From Sipunculus nudus (taxonomy: Eukaryota > Annelida > Sipuncula > Golfingiida > Sipunculidae): a stretch of 64,000 nucleotides of DNA. Both the position numbers and the translations under genes were made by a program. Where the stretch lies: contig CM049318.1 in the NCBI GenBank assembly GCA_026874595.1, positions 43,752,456 to 43,816,455 on the forward strand. Direction: 5' to 3'. The notes below the pieces were generated by a model, which saw only the letters and a program-made list of their open reading frames with translations, was not told the origin of the DNA and searched no databases. Below are positions 43,866 to 55,149 of the stretch, one piece after another. Position 1 is the first letter of the stretch; each line of letters begins with the position of its first letter.

Positions 43866-44045
43866 TCACGATATCCACCCTTGGCGACGGTAACGCGCCA
43901 TCAAGTCCCTGTGAGCTTTGTTGATTTTTGGTTTAGCTTTTTTGCGCCCACGTACTTTGTCAACGACTCGTTTCAATTTGCTGATCAAACCGCGCCCTCT
44001 CCTTCTGTGTCTGAAAACTCGCCTCTGACACTTTCTTTTCCCCAT
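43866..44045 (-). CDS. Arg-rich small protein, 59 aa
   Basis: ATG 44045, MGKRKCQRRVFRHRRRGRG, then a Lys/Arg helix and RYRRQGWIS. A short basic peptide of the kind found among core-type proteins, but in the accessory block on the other strand. Confidence 0.45.
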   Translation of the reverse strand: MGKRKCQRRVFRHRRRGRGLISKLKRVVDKVRGRKKAKPKINKAHRDLMARYRRQGWIS

Positions 44046-44225
44046 TTCAACTTCTGCGTCAAGCGACTTATGAGTACGGCTCCCGTTCTGCACACCTTTC
44101 TTCTAACTGGACCTACTGTTAATGTCTCTACCAAGCAGTGCGATACTACACTTAGCAAACGTAAAAATGTTGACCACATTTTTATAAATGATACCACATC
44201 ACTCAGGGATTGATAATGTTTCACT

Positions 44226-44540
44226 TTAGTCATTGTTTGTCCACACTTCATCCTTCCCACCTTCATCATCCCCATCGATTTCTTCAAGTACGTCATCCAG
44301 GAATTTCTCAACTCTTCTGGACCGCTTCAACTTTTGCACAGATTTATCCAGTTTATCAATCACATTATCTAACATTCCACTCAGTTGACTCTCACTCACA
44401 TCGGCTCCCGGTTCCTGCAATTCAGTAGCATCAGAGTCTTGACCGTTTACTGGCGGGTCCTCTAATTCTTCTTCTTTTTCATCTCTTTCGGGAAGGAATT
44501 TTATCTTTTTTACACAACAGAAAGGGTCCTCCCTCTTCAT
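44226..44540 (-). CDS. Acidic coiled viral protein, 104 aa
   Basis: ATG 44540. Strongly acidic with a helical middle (MLDNVIDKLDKSVQKLKRS) and an acidic tail. Its first 20 codons are read in another frame by the next ORF (end 44479), so one gene split by a frameshift or two overlapping genes are equally possible. Confidence 0.45.
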   Translation of the reverse strand: MKREDPFCCVKKIKFLPERDEKEEELEDPPVNGQDSDATELQEPGADVSESQLSGMLDNVIDKLDKSVQKLKRSRRVEKFLDDVLEEIDGDDEGGKDEVWTNND

Positions 44541-44766
44541 ACAACACGACCCATTCGTGTTTTCCTAGTTTAGGGTTGTACCTGTACACTTCGTACAAAC
44601 CGCTGTGTGTGTTTATTTTCCATTTTTCTCCTGGCGTTTCAATGGAGTTCTGTTTCATTGAAATGTAATCAGCTAAATCAGTCACCGTTGCAAAAGCGTG
44701 ATGACCGATGGCCACTGATCGCCGGACTAAGCCTTCCATGAATTTGTGTTCCTGATCCATCCTCAT
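44479..44766 (-). CDS. Unknown viral protein, 95 aa
   Basis: ATG 44766 (MRMDQEHKFMEGLVRR). Globular-looking text (GHHAFATVTDLADYIS; YRYNPKLGKHEWVVLYEEG) ending in a basic tail that overlaps the next ORF. No family recognised. Confidence 0.45.
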   Translation of the reverse strand: MRMDQEHKFMEGLVRRSVAIGHHAFATVTDLADYISMKQNSIETPGEKWKINTHSGLYEVYRYNPKLGKHEWVVLYEEGGPFLLCKKDKIPSRKR

Positions 44767-44852
44767 ACAATATCAGTAACCAAATGCCCTGTGCTGTCAC
44801 TTTAGCCCCTTAATAGCTGTATTGTACTTCACCCTCACTTATTACTTCTCCT

Positions 44853-45343
44853 TTAAGCTAATTCAGGGAAAGGCCACAGCGGCTTCTCAGAAGCTGTTAA
44901 TTTCACACATTGCCTTATCTGTGTCACCAAATGAAACCAAAACAACTCTCCCATTTTGTACAACTGGCTTTTTACTTTGTATCCTACATACCCCTTCACA
45001 GGAATATCCACATTTATCATCTCTTCTCCGAAAGCTTGTATCTCTTTCACCCACTCCAACGCTCCTTTTTCTTTTAAAAAAGACAAATCTACACTCGTTA
45101 CACCCGCAAAAAGGAAATACTGGTACCCACGGTACATGTGTTTTCTTATGTAGGTTAGCAAAAACTCATTCGAACGCGGTAACACATCCCTATCTGTGGC
45201 CAGATTCATGCTCAACAGCTTCTTACACATCAACATGTCAGTGCTTACAGTCTCCTTAATTTTTAACACGCTCTGCTGTAACCTGGTAAATCTTCCTGGG
45301 CCATATAATCACGCAATATATCAAAATATTCTGTGAGGGTCAT
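44853..45343 (-). pseudogene. Unknown viral protein with a frameshift
   Basis: A coding-like start at ATG 45343 (MTLTEYFDILRDYMAQ) breaks near 45270-45290 and continues in another frame to 44853 (138 open codons, led by GTG). The latter contains helical text (FLLTYIRKHMYRGYQYF; EKGALEWVKEIQAF). No family recognised. Confidence 0.45.
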
Positions 45344-45359
45344 TTTTTTCTACACTCTT

Positions 45360-45554
45360 CTACTCTTCAAACTCTCTCACAAACAATTCAGCTATATCTT
45401 TCTGAATGTCACCAAATGTACAGAGAGCACTAATATATGGTCCGGAGCGTTTTTTTCTCCAAAAGGTAACATTTTTCATAATCAATACGTTCACACAAAA
45501 CCTCACACAGCTCTTACAACCTATAAACCACGTACAACGATGTTGCATCAACAT
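45360..45554 (-). CDS. Cys-containing small viral protein, 64 aa
   Basis: First ATG 45554 (MLMQHRCTWFIGCKSC). Four Cys in 16 residues suggest metal binding. The frame is open slightly upstream without ATG. No family recognised. Confidence 0.35.
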   Translation of the reverse strand: MLMQHRCTWFIGCKSCVRFCVNVLIMKNVTFWRKKRSGPYISALCTFGDIQKDIAELFVREFEE

Positions 45555-45641
45555 TGAAAGGTTGCCAATTCGCGAATTGAAATTGGTTCTTACATTTCTC
45601 AAATCGATTGTATAGGTAGAAAACCCTACCTTACATACGAA

Positions 45642-45815
45642 TCACCCCCCTTCACACAACCCTGTGGAACCCCAGTCAATGCCACGCATGTGATCTACGG
45701 CTGTTTTCATTGGGTGTCTTTGTGCTTGAAGGTGCGCATATTTACAATACTTGTCCCACACAGATTCCACGTACAACTTCCCCTCTTCTATAGTACGCAA
45801 ATCGTTCTCCATCAT
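45642..45815 (-). CDS. Right-end viral ORF, start uncertain
   Basis: ATG 45815 gives a short ORF (MMENDLRTIEEGKLY). The same frame is open back to about 45893, adding LLYGYSRDWREA, which looks coding. It is the outermost gene seen at the right end, placing the virus edge beyond 45893. Confidence 0.4.
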   Translation of the reverse strand: MMENDLRTIEEGKLYVESVWDKYCKYAHLQAQRHPMKTAVDHMRGIDWGSTGLCEGG

Positions 45816-45940
45816 CGCAGCTTCCCTCCAATCTCTGCTGTACCCGTACAATAATGGGAGCGTATTGTCGTGGAACAGGTCATATGGTCATTTTGATGTT
45901 TATATGACACATGCAAATAGTAACTGCAAGTGTTACTACT

Positions 45941-48889
45941 TTGGTTACTTGGTAGTGGTAGTTTGGCATATCTCTGCAGTTTAGGATCATCAATACCAGG
46001 ACAAATAGGTTTTGATACAACATCTGTTTGATTGGTAACACCTGCAGGTGGTTCACGTTGGAACTGGAATTTTTTACTAAATTTATGAGACAACTGACAC
46101 GAAGGCAAATATTTGTACAAAATTTGTTCCATAAAAATAATTTTTTAGTGGTTTTCTACAACAGGGCATCAAATGGATTTTCATGTAACCATTGTAGATT
46201 ATAAATATTATTTAACATTATTTAAATATGACATTTTATATATATTGTAAAGAAATGTTTTGTAACACTACAACATGTTAGCGTACCAAGTTGCTTCTAA
46301 AAATATTAATCCCAAACACATTATTTAATTATTTTCAATCAAATAGTATTGTTAACCCAAGCACATAACTGATTATGTTAGAGTCACAAATTTTACTCCC
46401 TGCTAACAATGATTATAGTATTTGCAAAAATAAAAATCAAGACTTAATGATTAACACATAATTGCAAGGAGTGTTAAACATGAATCTTTCACTGCCACAA
46501 ATATTGTATAGTCTTTGGTTATTTCAAATTCAGTTCTGTAAATGGAAGCGTTATTGGGTTAAACTTGGGGTTTTATAAATGTAAATAGGGAAGGGTCATG
46601 GGGTTCAACCTGGTTTTGTAAATGTATAACCCAACAGTCATATCAAATACAACACAAACACATGGAACTGTGAAAAAAAAAATAAACATGTTTGTGCAAA
46701 CTTGCTCACAGGTGGTTTCCGGGGGACTGGCTTTGGAGTTTCCACAGACTTTTTGGGCATGTTTCTGGTAGGCAAACTCTCCTGCACAAGCTGTCTACGG
46801 CCACTAGGCCCTTGTAAAACATCAATACTCAGCAATAAAGAAATAGACATATGCATTGTAAATTTTTATTTTTGCATACAAAATATTTGTTACATTATTC
46901 ACTTTCAGAAGTATATCTTACAAGTAAAAACAAACAAATAAATAATCATTCAACTTAAACAACAAGTCTAATGCTGAGATAATATTTGCACTATCTTATC
47001 ATAATATAATTTGTATCTGTGATTAAAAATAAGCAAACAAAAAATTTTAAAATAATGATCAAAGTTTTTAAATTAAATGCACAAATTATAAAAAATAACT
47101 AAGTATTTTCTTATTAAAATATAATATAGAGTGGAACCCAACAATTACGACCACCTGACCAAAGGGTTGGTTCTTTAGGGATGGTCGTATTTGTGAAACT
47201 CTTTAGTTACCTGGATCGTATATTTGGGACCAAGCAGAGTGGTCATAATTGTTGGGGTGGTCGTAATTGTGGGTGGTCGCAAGGCGGGTTTCCACTGCAC
47301 ATATAAAATATTTTATTTTCATTAATAATTCTTAGCTCAGCTGACTATTACTCATCTGAGCTATAGTGGTAGTCCTTTGTCCGTCTGTCCCTCCTGTCAT
47401 TGAGCCCTAGTTCCTGAGCTCTTAATTTTGTATTTTTATTGCAACTTCAAAAAATCTTTGGTGATCCAGTTTTAAATGTCACAATCAGCTGAGCGCCGTG
47501 ACTCATTGGTCCCTTGTTTTTAACAAATATGCATCAATTCGTATTTCAATATTAGCACTTCCTTATGTGTTTTTTATGTATGTTTTTTTTTAAAACATGT
47601 ATGATTATAAAGATGAATTTGCATTTGTGTGTGAGTGGGTTCACATTGCCAAGTTTGTATTATACCACAGATTTATTATTAACTGAGATATTATATACAT
47701 ACTTTATGTTTATTTCATTAAATACTTTCATTATTATAATTTATTTAGTATTTATAAATAGTATTTATAATTGTAATAAATTTCTCACATTTATTTTGGC
47801 ATTTTCTTGTTTGTAATATTAATTTATGTCATGATAATGTGGGAGAAACTCGAAAAATTTTATGAAATTTTATGCAATATGTACATGCTAAATAGTGTTG
47901 TTCAAGGAAAAGAAACCATGCCAATAATCATAGGATTGGAACTTGGTTTTTAATTCAAAATTTATTAGTAGGTGTATATGCCTCACTAATTGCCTGATAT
48001 TAAGATTGCACATCTGTGTACTGCAATCATGATGGATTGATAGCAAGGACAGTGCAATTTAATGATCACTAGGGTCAGGCCTCGCGTGTTTCCAGCAAAT
48101 TTTTATATAGGGTATTTATTATATAGGGTATAGATTGTTTACTGGAATATCTAAACATTTTGAAAATGTTCTTTAGCAACTTTTTCATTCCTCACTTTCA
48201 AGCAGAGTGCAAATATTAAGTTAGGTGTGAATAGAAAACCGTGTGCAAGCTTATTGTTCTGGAAAATTAACATTTTCCCTGAAAATACAATGCAACTGGA
48301 AAATTGGTTTGTTCATGATACGCTGCAATAAAGACATTCCAAACACATTCTGTGAGGTTTTATATGTTTTTATTATATTAAGTGATTACATGGTGCTGCG
48401 ACATGACAATTACCTGTAACAAAAGAGTTGTCCTCAAAGTGCCTGGAACATATGTAAGCTGATGACGGATTGAAACTGTTGTCAGCGCGATCTATTTTCG
48501 CCACCATTCTAGCAAACCAGTTTGGATATTTTTCTGTAAAATTCAATGAATAAATACATTAATTCTCGTAATTTAAGGTCTGAAACATTTGATCATTTCG
48601 CGCTGAATATCAATTAATACAGTGATTGACTTTAACTTACACAGGTAATATGAATATATTTTGACATTTCTTTGTTTACATGGTTACACCCCCTTTTATC
48701 ACCCATTGTATACATCCAGTTAATCTTTTGGTGGCACTGCAATTGCATGATGAATTTAGAAAACCTTTAAGATATACTAAAAACAAAACTTGTGTTACCT
48801 TTATCTGGAATTTTATGGAAGGAAAGCCCACGGCATTTCAGCTGGGAAGCGCTGCACCCCACCATGCAGCAAAATTTACCTCTTGGCAT
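45941..48889 (-). CDS. Multi-exon THAP-domain gene
   Basis: Exons on the minus strand: 48889-48799 (ATG; donor gtaaca), 48533-48414 (acceptor tttacag, donor gtaatt), about 46827-46720 (donor gtgagc) and about 46130-45941. The first two join in phase and make a THAP zinc finger: CCMVGC (C-x3-C-type), a SFHKIPD segment, YPNWFARMVAKI and YICSRHFEDNSF, the C-x2-H pair of the fold. The third exon is Pro/Ser/Lys-rich; its phase does not fit the second, so an exon may be missing. The fourth ends at the inferred viral edge, in LPLPSNQ. THAP proteins bind DNA; this may be a transposon-derived regulator. Host gene rather than virus, by intron structure. Confidence 0.6.
46860..47126. other. Intron DNA, nothing recognised
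   Basis: AT-rich; lies within the THAP gene's second or third intron. No feature seen. Confidence 0.4.
47127..47298. mobile_element. Short MITE with pogo-like ends
   Basis: The left end gagtggaaccc and the right end gggtttccactgc are inverted, and the inner parts share tacgaccacc/ggtggtcg. TA precedes the left end. The element is about 170 bp. Confidence 0.5.
47300..48400. other. Intergenic/intron DNA with a scattered low-complexity region
   Basis: Pyrimidine-rich and AT-rich text; no ORF or RNA gene seen. Part (47330-47530, tgagccctagttcctgagct) resembles a dispersed repeat, family unknown. Confidence 0.4.
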
Positions 48890-49191
48890 CGTGCAAACTG
48901 TCAGACCTGCGATGACAGACGACATTTGGAATTGCAAATGCTTGATTAATTTAATTGCTTAGTTAAATTATGAATATTTAGGATTTTGTTTAATTATAAA
49001 AGCCGTCAACTAAGCTTATTTTTTAATTTATTTGTATGGCAGCTTCTAGTTAGTATGTTTTTTGTGAAAAAAATCTTCGCCTACCTGCCGAGTGCCGCTT
49101 CACGCGAAAATGACCAGTCGTCCCGCCGGAAGTAAACATCCCCTCTTATTTTTCGCGCATGCGCGACGCAACATACGTGACGTCAGGGGCA

Positions 49192-49223
49192 AGTTGGCAG
49201 TCCATCTCTTTCTATGTCTATGG
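49192..49223 (-). repeat. Right copy of the 32-bp perfect inverted repeat
   Basis: Reverse complement of 12022-12053. Weaker similarity extends leftward to about 49090 (a GC-rich stretch with gcgcatgcgcg). It lies about 300 bp upstream of the THAP start codon. Confidence 0.85.
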
Positions 49224-50089
49224 TTTTAACAGTTCCTGCAGACTGATGGCACCAACTTACAAAGTCCTCACGCACCCCTTAGTAGTGGTCACCCTGATGA
49301 GATCAACACGTTTAACCTGATGAGATTAACAGATTAGGACCTGGTCTGTACAAATAAGGGGCCGGTGACCATGACTAGGAGATTATGCAATCAGTACCCA
49401 GACATCATAAAACAAAGGCTTGTTATGTGTGAAATTCACAAGGTAAAGCAGCGTTTCCATGTGCGCGTATATGCCTATGTGCGTATATGCGTGAAAAAAT
49501 AGGTGTGTTTCCATGGGCACTCGGTAAAACCCGGAATATCCGCGGAATTTCCTAGGATATTCCGAGATTCCTCGGAATAAAAGTTAAAGCAATTTCCCTC
49601 GGCGGAGGACCCATGACAGAAAGAAAAATGAACCTAAACCTAATAATAATCTTCCTATTTCTTCAGGGTTCAGTTCTAATCTACTACTTATTAATGTATA
49701 TTCTACGTTTTTCCGAGCCAGATTTGACATGCCCGGGACGAAGTTTAGGCAATGTTTATGGTGGACTAACCTAAATCCGGCGGTTTTAGGACAATTCTGG
49801 AAGAGTATAAACAGCTGAAGGCCTGGATAAAAAGGATATAGTCAAATCGCCAGTAAAGCGAGATAATTTGAGATTTATCAGATATACTCCTCTTACTGAT
49901 AATAAGATTATTTAATATTGTGGAAGGCCACAACTAAAGAAAGGGGCGGGACATGGAGGCTTCAATAGTATTATGTGTTTTACCTGCAGAATTCTCTGTT
50001 TTATCACTTTTACATGCTTATTTTTACATGCATAGTCAATGTGTAATATGTTATTTTTATGTATTTTTTATGTATTATTTTTATGTGTC

Positions 50090-50190
50090 TATTTACTTAT
50101 TTATTTTAATGTAATGAATTGCAAGTCAACGAAAAATTCCTGGAACTGAAGGCTAATAAATGTTATCTTATCTTATCTTAATATCCTATC
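50090..50190 (+). mobile_element. LINE/SINE-type 3' tail
   Basis: The text ctaataaatgttatcttat runs into (ATCTT)n, a typical end of a retroposed copy. No coding part is attached. Confidence 0.4.
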
Positions 50191-50289
50191 TTGTCCACAT
50201 TTACCACTGGCATTATTAAAATTCTATTTTGTTATTAGTTAAATGAACAAAGAAGAAAATTTCTTAAAAATAATAAATTAACAACTGAA

Positions 50290-50890
50290 CCATAATAAAC
50301 AAATTAAATATTTACAAATTAAAAGTAAATTAAACCTTACGAAATACACCATGCAGATACCAGTTATCAATGTTTGAAATATTTGCATATGACAAGTTAA
50401 AAGTTGAAATACAAGTAATACTAGTATCAATTTATGCATTACGTACAAATGAAAAGTAAAATGATCATGTAATACACTCCGTATACCAGGTGTTAATGTA
50501 TGTATTATATTTACAAATGAAAAGTGAAATCATCTTGAAATACATTATGTACGTTACCAGGTGACAATGCAGAGGAGAGGAATTAATAAAGGGGTGGGCC
50601 CTGTTTTCCAGTCCTTATTGATGAATTTAAAATTCAATAAACTATTGTTTATTCAATGTATGAAAAACAAATTACAAATATAAAGTAAAATGATAATGAA
50701 GTTCATGTTACACCAGATGTCAAGAAATGAAATATTTACATAATGAAAAGTGAAATGCTCATCATGTCAAATACATGTTATACCAAGTGATAATTACTGA
50801 AATATTTACAAATGAAAAGTGAAATGATCTTGAAATTCACGTTATACCTAGTGTCTATGTATGAACAATTTACAAATGCAACATTCAGTA
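50290..50890. repeat. Degenerate tandem array
   Basis: A unit of about 80-110 bp containing aaatgaaaagtgaaatgat and gttatacc-like text recurs about six times with spacing drift, for example near 50450, 50515, 50740 and 50810. Confidence 0.55.
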
Positions 50891-51090
50891 AAAGTAAATG
50901 AATATTAGTACAACTATGATTTTGATTCTAACAGCTAGGGAAATAGTAAAAATAACACAAATACAGAAATTATGGATATAAATTAACACACACATTCCCT
51001 GACATATATCAACATATGATAACTTAATCAATATATGTATTAATTTATAAATATTACTATTTGAATATTAGTACAAGATTTTAAATATTC

Positions 51091-51094
<4 letters not shown>

Positions 51095-51130
<36 letters not shown>
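51095..51130. repeat. (TA)n microsatellite
   Basis: About 36 bp of alternating TA. Confidence 0.9.
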
Positions 51131-51135
<5 letters not shown>

Positions 51136-52344
51136 GATTATATATACTTGTACATTTTATTACACCATTATACATTAAAATCTAAAGACCCAAGTTTTTA
51201 AATAATAATGAAAGTAATGCGCTGCAAAAGAATTAAAAGGTATTATGCAACAGGTATAAAAAATTTGAAATGGAGAAACTGTATTTTACTTATGAGGTTT
51301 TAAGTGGGTTTTAAGTTGCCGTGGGGCTGGATTCTCCGGGAATTTTCCTGACGCTTCCAAATTACTAGTAAACATGGGCTCGTTCAAGCCTTTTGAAAAG
51401 ATGGTCATATAATTGTCCGCTGTACCTTAATAAGGTAAAGATTATAACTGAATCCAAAAGAAAGGGGAAGATTATTATTCATTCTTTAGGTATGGGTACT
51501 TTCTTCCGACTTTCTTGAGTCGTCCGACGAGGGAAATCGCTTAAACTTTGATTCCGAGATACCTCGGAATTTCCGAGGATATTCCGCGGATATTCCGGGT
51601 TTTACCGAGTGCCGTTTCCATATGCGCGTATATGCGTATATATGCGTTAACTGGAAATTTATACAGTGGATCAGCAGGCCTTCCACAAAAAGATGTTGAA
51701 ATGACGTCATTTTACCCTGAATCCCTGAGTTCACGCAGACCCTATGCGTGAAAATCGTTCCCGTGGCGAATTTTACGCATATACGCTGACGGACACATGG
51801 AAACGCCCCAGTTACAAATTCAGATGAGCGATTTTTCACGCATATACGCATATACACGCACATAGAAACGCTGCTTAACGCAGAGGTTTGTGAATTGTAT
51901 ACTAAAGATAAAATTCACAAAATCAGTAAAGTTATAATAATAATTAAAATATTCATTTTATTGAGAACAGCTGTAAATGAGAGCGAGAAGTCTGACATGA
52001 AATAACAAGAATATACATCCTATCATACAACATCTTACAACCTTGATTTTTTTTTCAAATTTTTACGCATTTATTAAGACCTTCAAAGATGTGGTTGTCT
52101 GTTAACAGGCACAAATTGTAACCATTGCGCCTAGAATCTAACTTGACACCCAGGGAGGGCCATGAAAAATCTCCTTGGAAACCTAAAATTAGGTCTCTGT
52201 TACCCATATCCTCTGAGCTATGCTTAATTTGAACGGTGATACCACCCACAAAATTTGACAAAATTCCTTTTGTGATTGTTTTCCTAGTATGCTGAGCGTC
52301 ATGACCCCTGGGTCACTTGTTATATAAAATTAACATTATTGAAT

Positions 52345-52620
52345 AAGATGAATGCATTTACTGCAAGAATGAACAAGAAACTTTTATGCATTTATTTTGG
52401 AACTGTCAATTTTCTAAATTATTTTTGAAGGAGGTATTTACCAATTTGAAATCACTTGGTTCACTAGATGCAGCATTTCATCTTGCAGCTGAACTTGCCA
52501 TGCATATTTGTATGTTCTGAATCCAGCTGGTTAATTTTTCTTGCCTTCATGATAAAAAGGCTTATTAATGCGAGTAGATGGAATAAACAAAAACCAACAG
52601 TCATATTTAAAAGGTACATT
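52345..52620 (+). mobile_element. 3' fragment of an L1/Tx1-like LINE
   Basis: In frame, CIYCKNEQETFMHLFWNC is the C-terminal Cys-His motif of the LINE ORF2. Continuation to about 52620 has RWNKQKPTVIFKR. It resembles the fragment near 4650. Confidence 0.6.
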
Positions 52621-52984
52621 TAATACAATTAAACGGGATAACATTTACGATATACATTTAAGCAGGAACGACTGTACTTGTATGTAAAAGAAATATTGTA
52701 GGCCAAGATGAACTAAGTCAAGTACAACAACACATGTACTGATGGATGTATTGTGTTATGTTCTTGATAAATGCTGTTCATATACAAAATGTATCGTAAT
52801 CAAAAGGTATCATAATTAGAATGTACCGTAACAAGATATCATATGAAGTAAGAAGAAGATGGAGAAGAAGAAGGTGTTGACACCTACAATAGAAATCATA
52901 TGTCTAAGATTTAACATATTTAATATTTTCCATACAAATCCTGGGTATTTTTAAAAAAAGCTTGATCTATTATGACAAAAGAAG

Positions 52985-54560
52985 AACTAGACATTTCTTG
53001 GCACCGCATGTCCCACACCATCCCCAGGCAATCAATCCCCCCCCCCCCCCTTTAAGAATAGGACCCCCTTCTTCAGCAGCAATTATTGACATTACGCAAG
53101 TGACCATGCATGGTTTCTTCAATCTATCAACTTGAGTAACAACATTTTTCACTAACTATGGAGGCCAATACGGTGAATCACTCTTGAGATCTGAAAAGGG
53201 TATTAATTTATAATATAAATGGTAAGGTAGTTGGCGCCACCTGTCTGGTTGACGAGAAAACTATCCAAGATGGATGTACATGCCAACTGCCGGCAAACAC
53301 ATTGAACGACTTCTCAGATATGAGCTTTTTTCAACCTAAAACAGATGTTCGGATGGACGCCACACGAAAAAAATTGCAGATGGCGCAATAATCTTGAGTA
53401 CAAGATGGAGGAGTCCAAGATCTATGGACACATAGTTTGACACCAATACGCGCACCACTCCTAAGAAAAGAGCATTAATTTATTCTACAGAAACGGGATG
53501 GTAGGTGGCGCCACCTGTCTGGTTTACGAGAAAATTTTCCATGATGGATGGACATGCCAAATTTAAGACCAATACTTTGAACAACTCCAGAGCTATGAAC
53601 GATTTTCACCCAAAGCACATGTACAGATGGCCACCACGGAAAAACGATTCCAGAAGGCGCCACCAGTCTTGGGTACAAGATGGAGGAGTCCAGGATCTAT
53701 GGATTTGCACAATTGCAGGCCAATACGGCAAATCACTCCTGAGAAAAGGGCTTTAATTTATTCTACAAAGACGAGAAGGTAGGTGCCACCACCCGTCTGT
53801 TTTACGAAGAAAACTTTCCAAGATGGATGGACATGCCAAATTTCAGACTAATACCTTGAACCACTCCTGAGCTGTGAGTAATTTTCACCGAAAGCAAACG
53901 TAAGGATGGACTCCATAGGAAAATGATTGCAGATGGCGCCACCTGTCTTGAATTTAAGATGGAGGTATCAAAGATCAATGAACCTGCACAATTTTATCCC
54001 AATCTGTCCTTTAGTTTTTGACTTTTAATACTCACAGTACTGTCAAGGGGCAATGATAGGGTATTAAAAGGCGCGAAAACGAGAAAAGGAAAGCCGTTGG
54101 CGCCACCTGTTTTCCCCGGAAAACAAAGCTATCCAAGATCTTCAGTCAGTTTGATTTCCGGACCAATCCATGCATCCCTTACAGAGATAATTATGATTTT
54201 GTGTCATATTCACCATATATGGCAATATTCAAAGTCAAGGCCACTCTCATAGGAAAGGTCATTCCCCAATTAAATATACATCATCCCATAATCCATGCCT
54301 ATGTAATGCATGCTATGAAAGAAATCTGTCCATTAGTTCTTTACTTATAATGCTCACAGTACTGTAAAGTGGGAATGATAGGGGTAATAATCGTCACAAA
54401 AAAAACAAGAAAAAGAAAATAAGTGGCGCCACCAATCTCACCCATATCTATGCACATGTCAAGTTTGGTATAGATACATGAAATAATTTTTGAGTCAGCG
54501 CGTCCAAAAGAAATCTCTGCGGTGGCGCGAGCGTGCTTAAACCATATAAAGGGCCAACCA
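52985..54560 (-). repeat. Dispersed repeat A, reverse orientation
   Basis: It begins (plus strand) at ctagacatttcttggcaccgc and ends near gtccaaaagaaatctctgcgg, the reverse complement of the ends at 12640-13845. It contains a tandem array (next entry). This copy is larger. Confidence 0.7.
53190..54000 (-). repeat. About 275-bp tandem repeat, three units
   Basis: Units begin near 53201, 53473 and 53752 (taatttattctacaaa-type), each holding a ggtggcgccacctgtct-type palindrome and aagatggatggacatgcca. Lies inside repeat A. Confidence 0.8.
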
Positions 54561-55149
54561 AAGTTGATTTTTTTCACTTCTTGTGACACTGTTTGTTAAT
54601 ATCAGGCATCCATGCCAGATCAACCAACCATACAGTGATGGAAAAAGTGTAGGTGGATGTCATCCTACATTTTAACCTTAAAGGTAATTTGTAAGGTCAA
54701 ACCGAAGAAAATTGAACCTGAACAGGTGTGTGTTTCTCGAATAAAACCAAGGTATATTCAGTAACCTTAAGCCTTGGAGATATTTTTGTAACAAGTGCAA
54801 CGTACCCAAGCCACGTAATAATAATGTTTATAATTTGTTACACTTTAAAGTATGAAAAGTACAACTTAAAATTGTGTTTTTTTATTACACAGTCACGTGT
54901 TTACTACTCTGAATCAAGACATATGGAAGCAGAGTAAAAGGGTACTTTTTATGTGTTCCTCAAAGTTTCTTTAACACACTTAAAATGATAACAGAATAAA
55001 ACATGGCCCCATTTTGTAAAATGCAGGATAAAAGGTCAATGAATAACGGATATTTGCTTAAAATAATTTTTTTGGGGGTGCGAGGTGTGGGTATCAGAAC
55101 AGGGACGGATCCATGATTTAGGAAAAGGAGGCCTCCGGCTCAGGAGGAC

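Larger units (their letters stand above)
20327..45940. mobile_element. Endogenous Polinton/Maverick-adintovirus-like element
   Basis: The block encodes the hallmark set of this group: protein-primed-type PolB, FtsK/HerA-like packaging ATPase, retroviral-like integrase, adenain-like protease and a Polinton-type major capsid protein, with core-like basic peptides and accessory genes. Gene density and base composition differ sharply from the flanks. Edges are provisional: AGTAGTAA occurs facing inward at both 20327 and (minus strand) 45940, and Polintons begin with AG, but no long terminal inverted repeat and no 6-bp target duplication are visible (flanks atcatc and ttggtt). About 25.6 kb is at the upper end of known sizes. 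Several replication and structural genes are broken, so the copy is probably non-autonomous. Confidence 0.85.
49515..51613. mobile_element. Nested element with long inverted ends
   Basis: Its ends gggcactcggtaaaacccgg and ccgggttttaccgagtgcc, with a CCGCGGAA/TTCCGCGG core, are inverted for about 60 bp. A perfect 8-bp duplication, gtttccat, flanks it (49507-49514; 51614-51621). No transposase seen. The interior is AT-rich. Confidence 0.8.
49447..51875. mobile_element. Large MITE with TAA target duplication (PIF/Harbinger-like)
   Basis: The ends agcagcgtttccatgtgcg (49447) and cgcacatagaaacgctgct (ending 51875) are inverted. TAA lies just outside at 49444-49446 and 51876-51878. A second element is nested inside. 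Confidence 0.75.

Noticed and set aside
45812..46132. A single 106-aa minus-strand ORF crossing the viral edge
   Set aside because: Its first part reads as a host THAP exon and its last part as non-coding virus; a chance frame join across the boundary.
12022..49223. A composite Teratorn-like transposon carrying the virus
   Set aside because: No target duplication flanks the 32-bp repeats and the gene halves cannot be shown to belong together; kept only as a finding.
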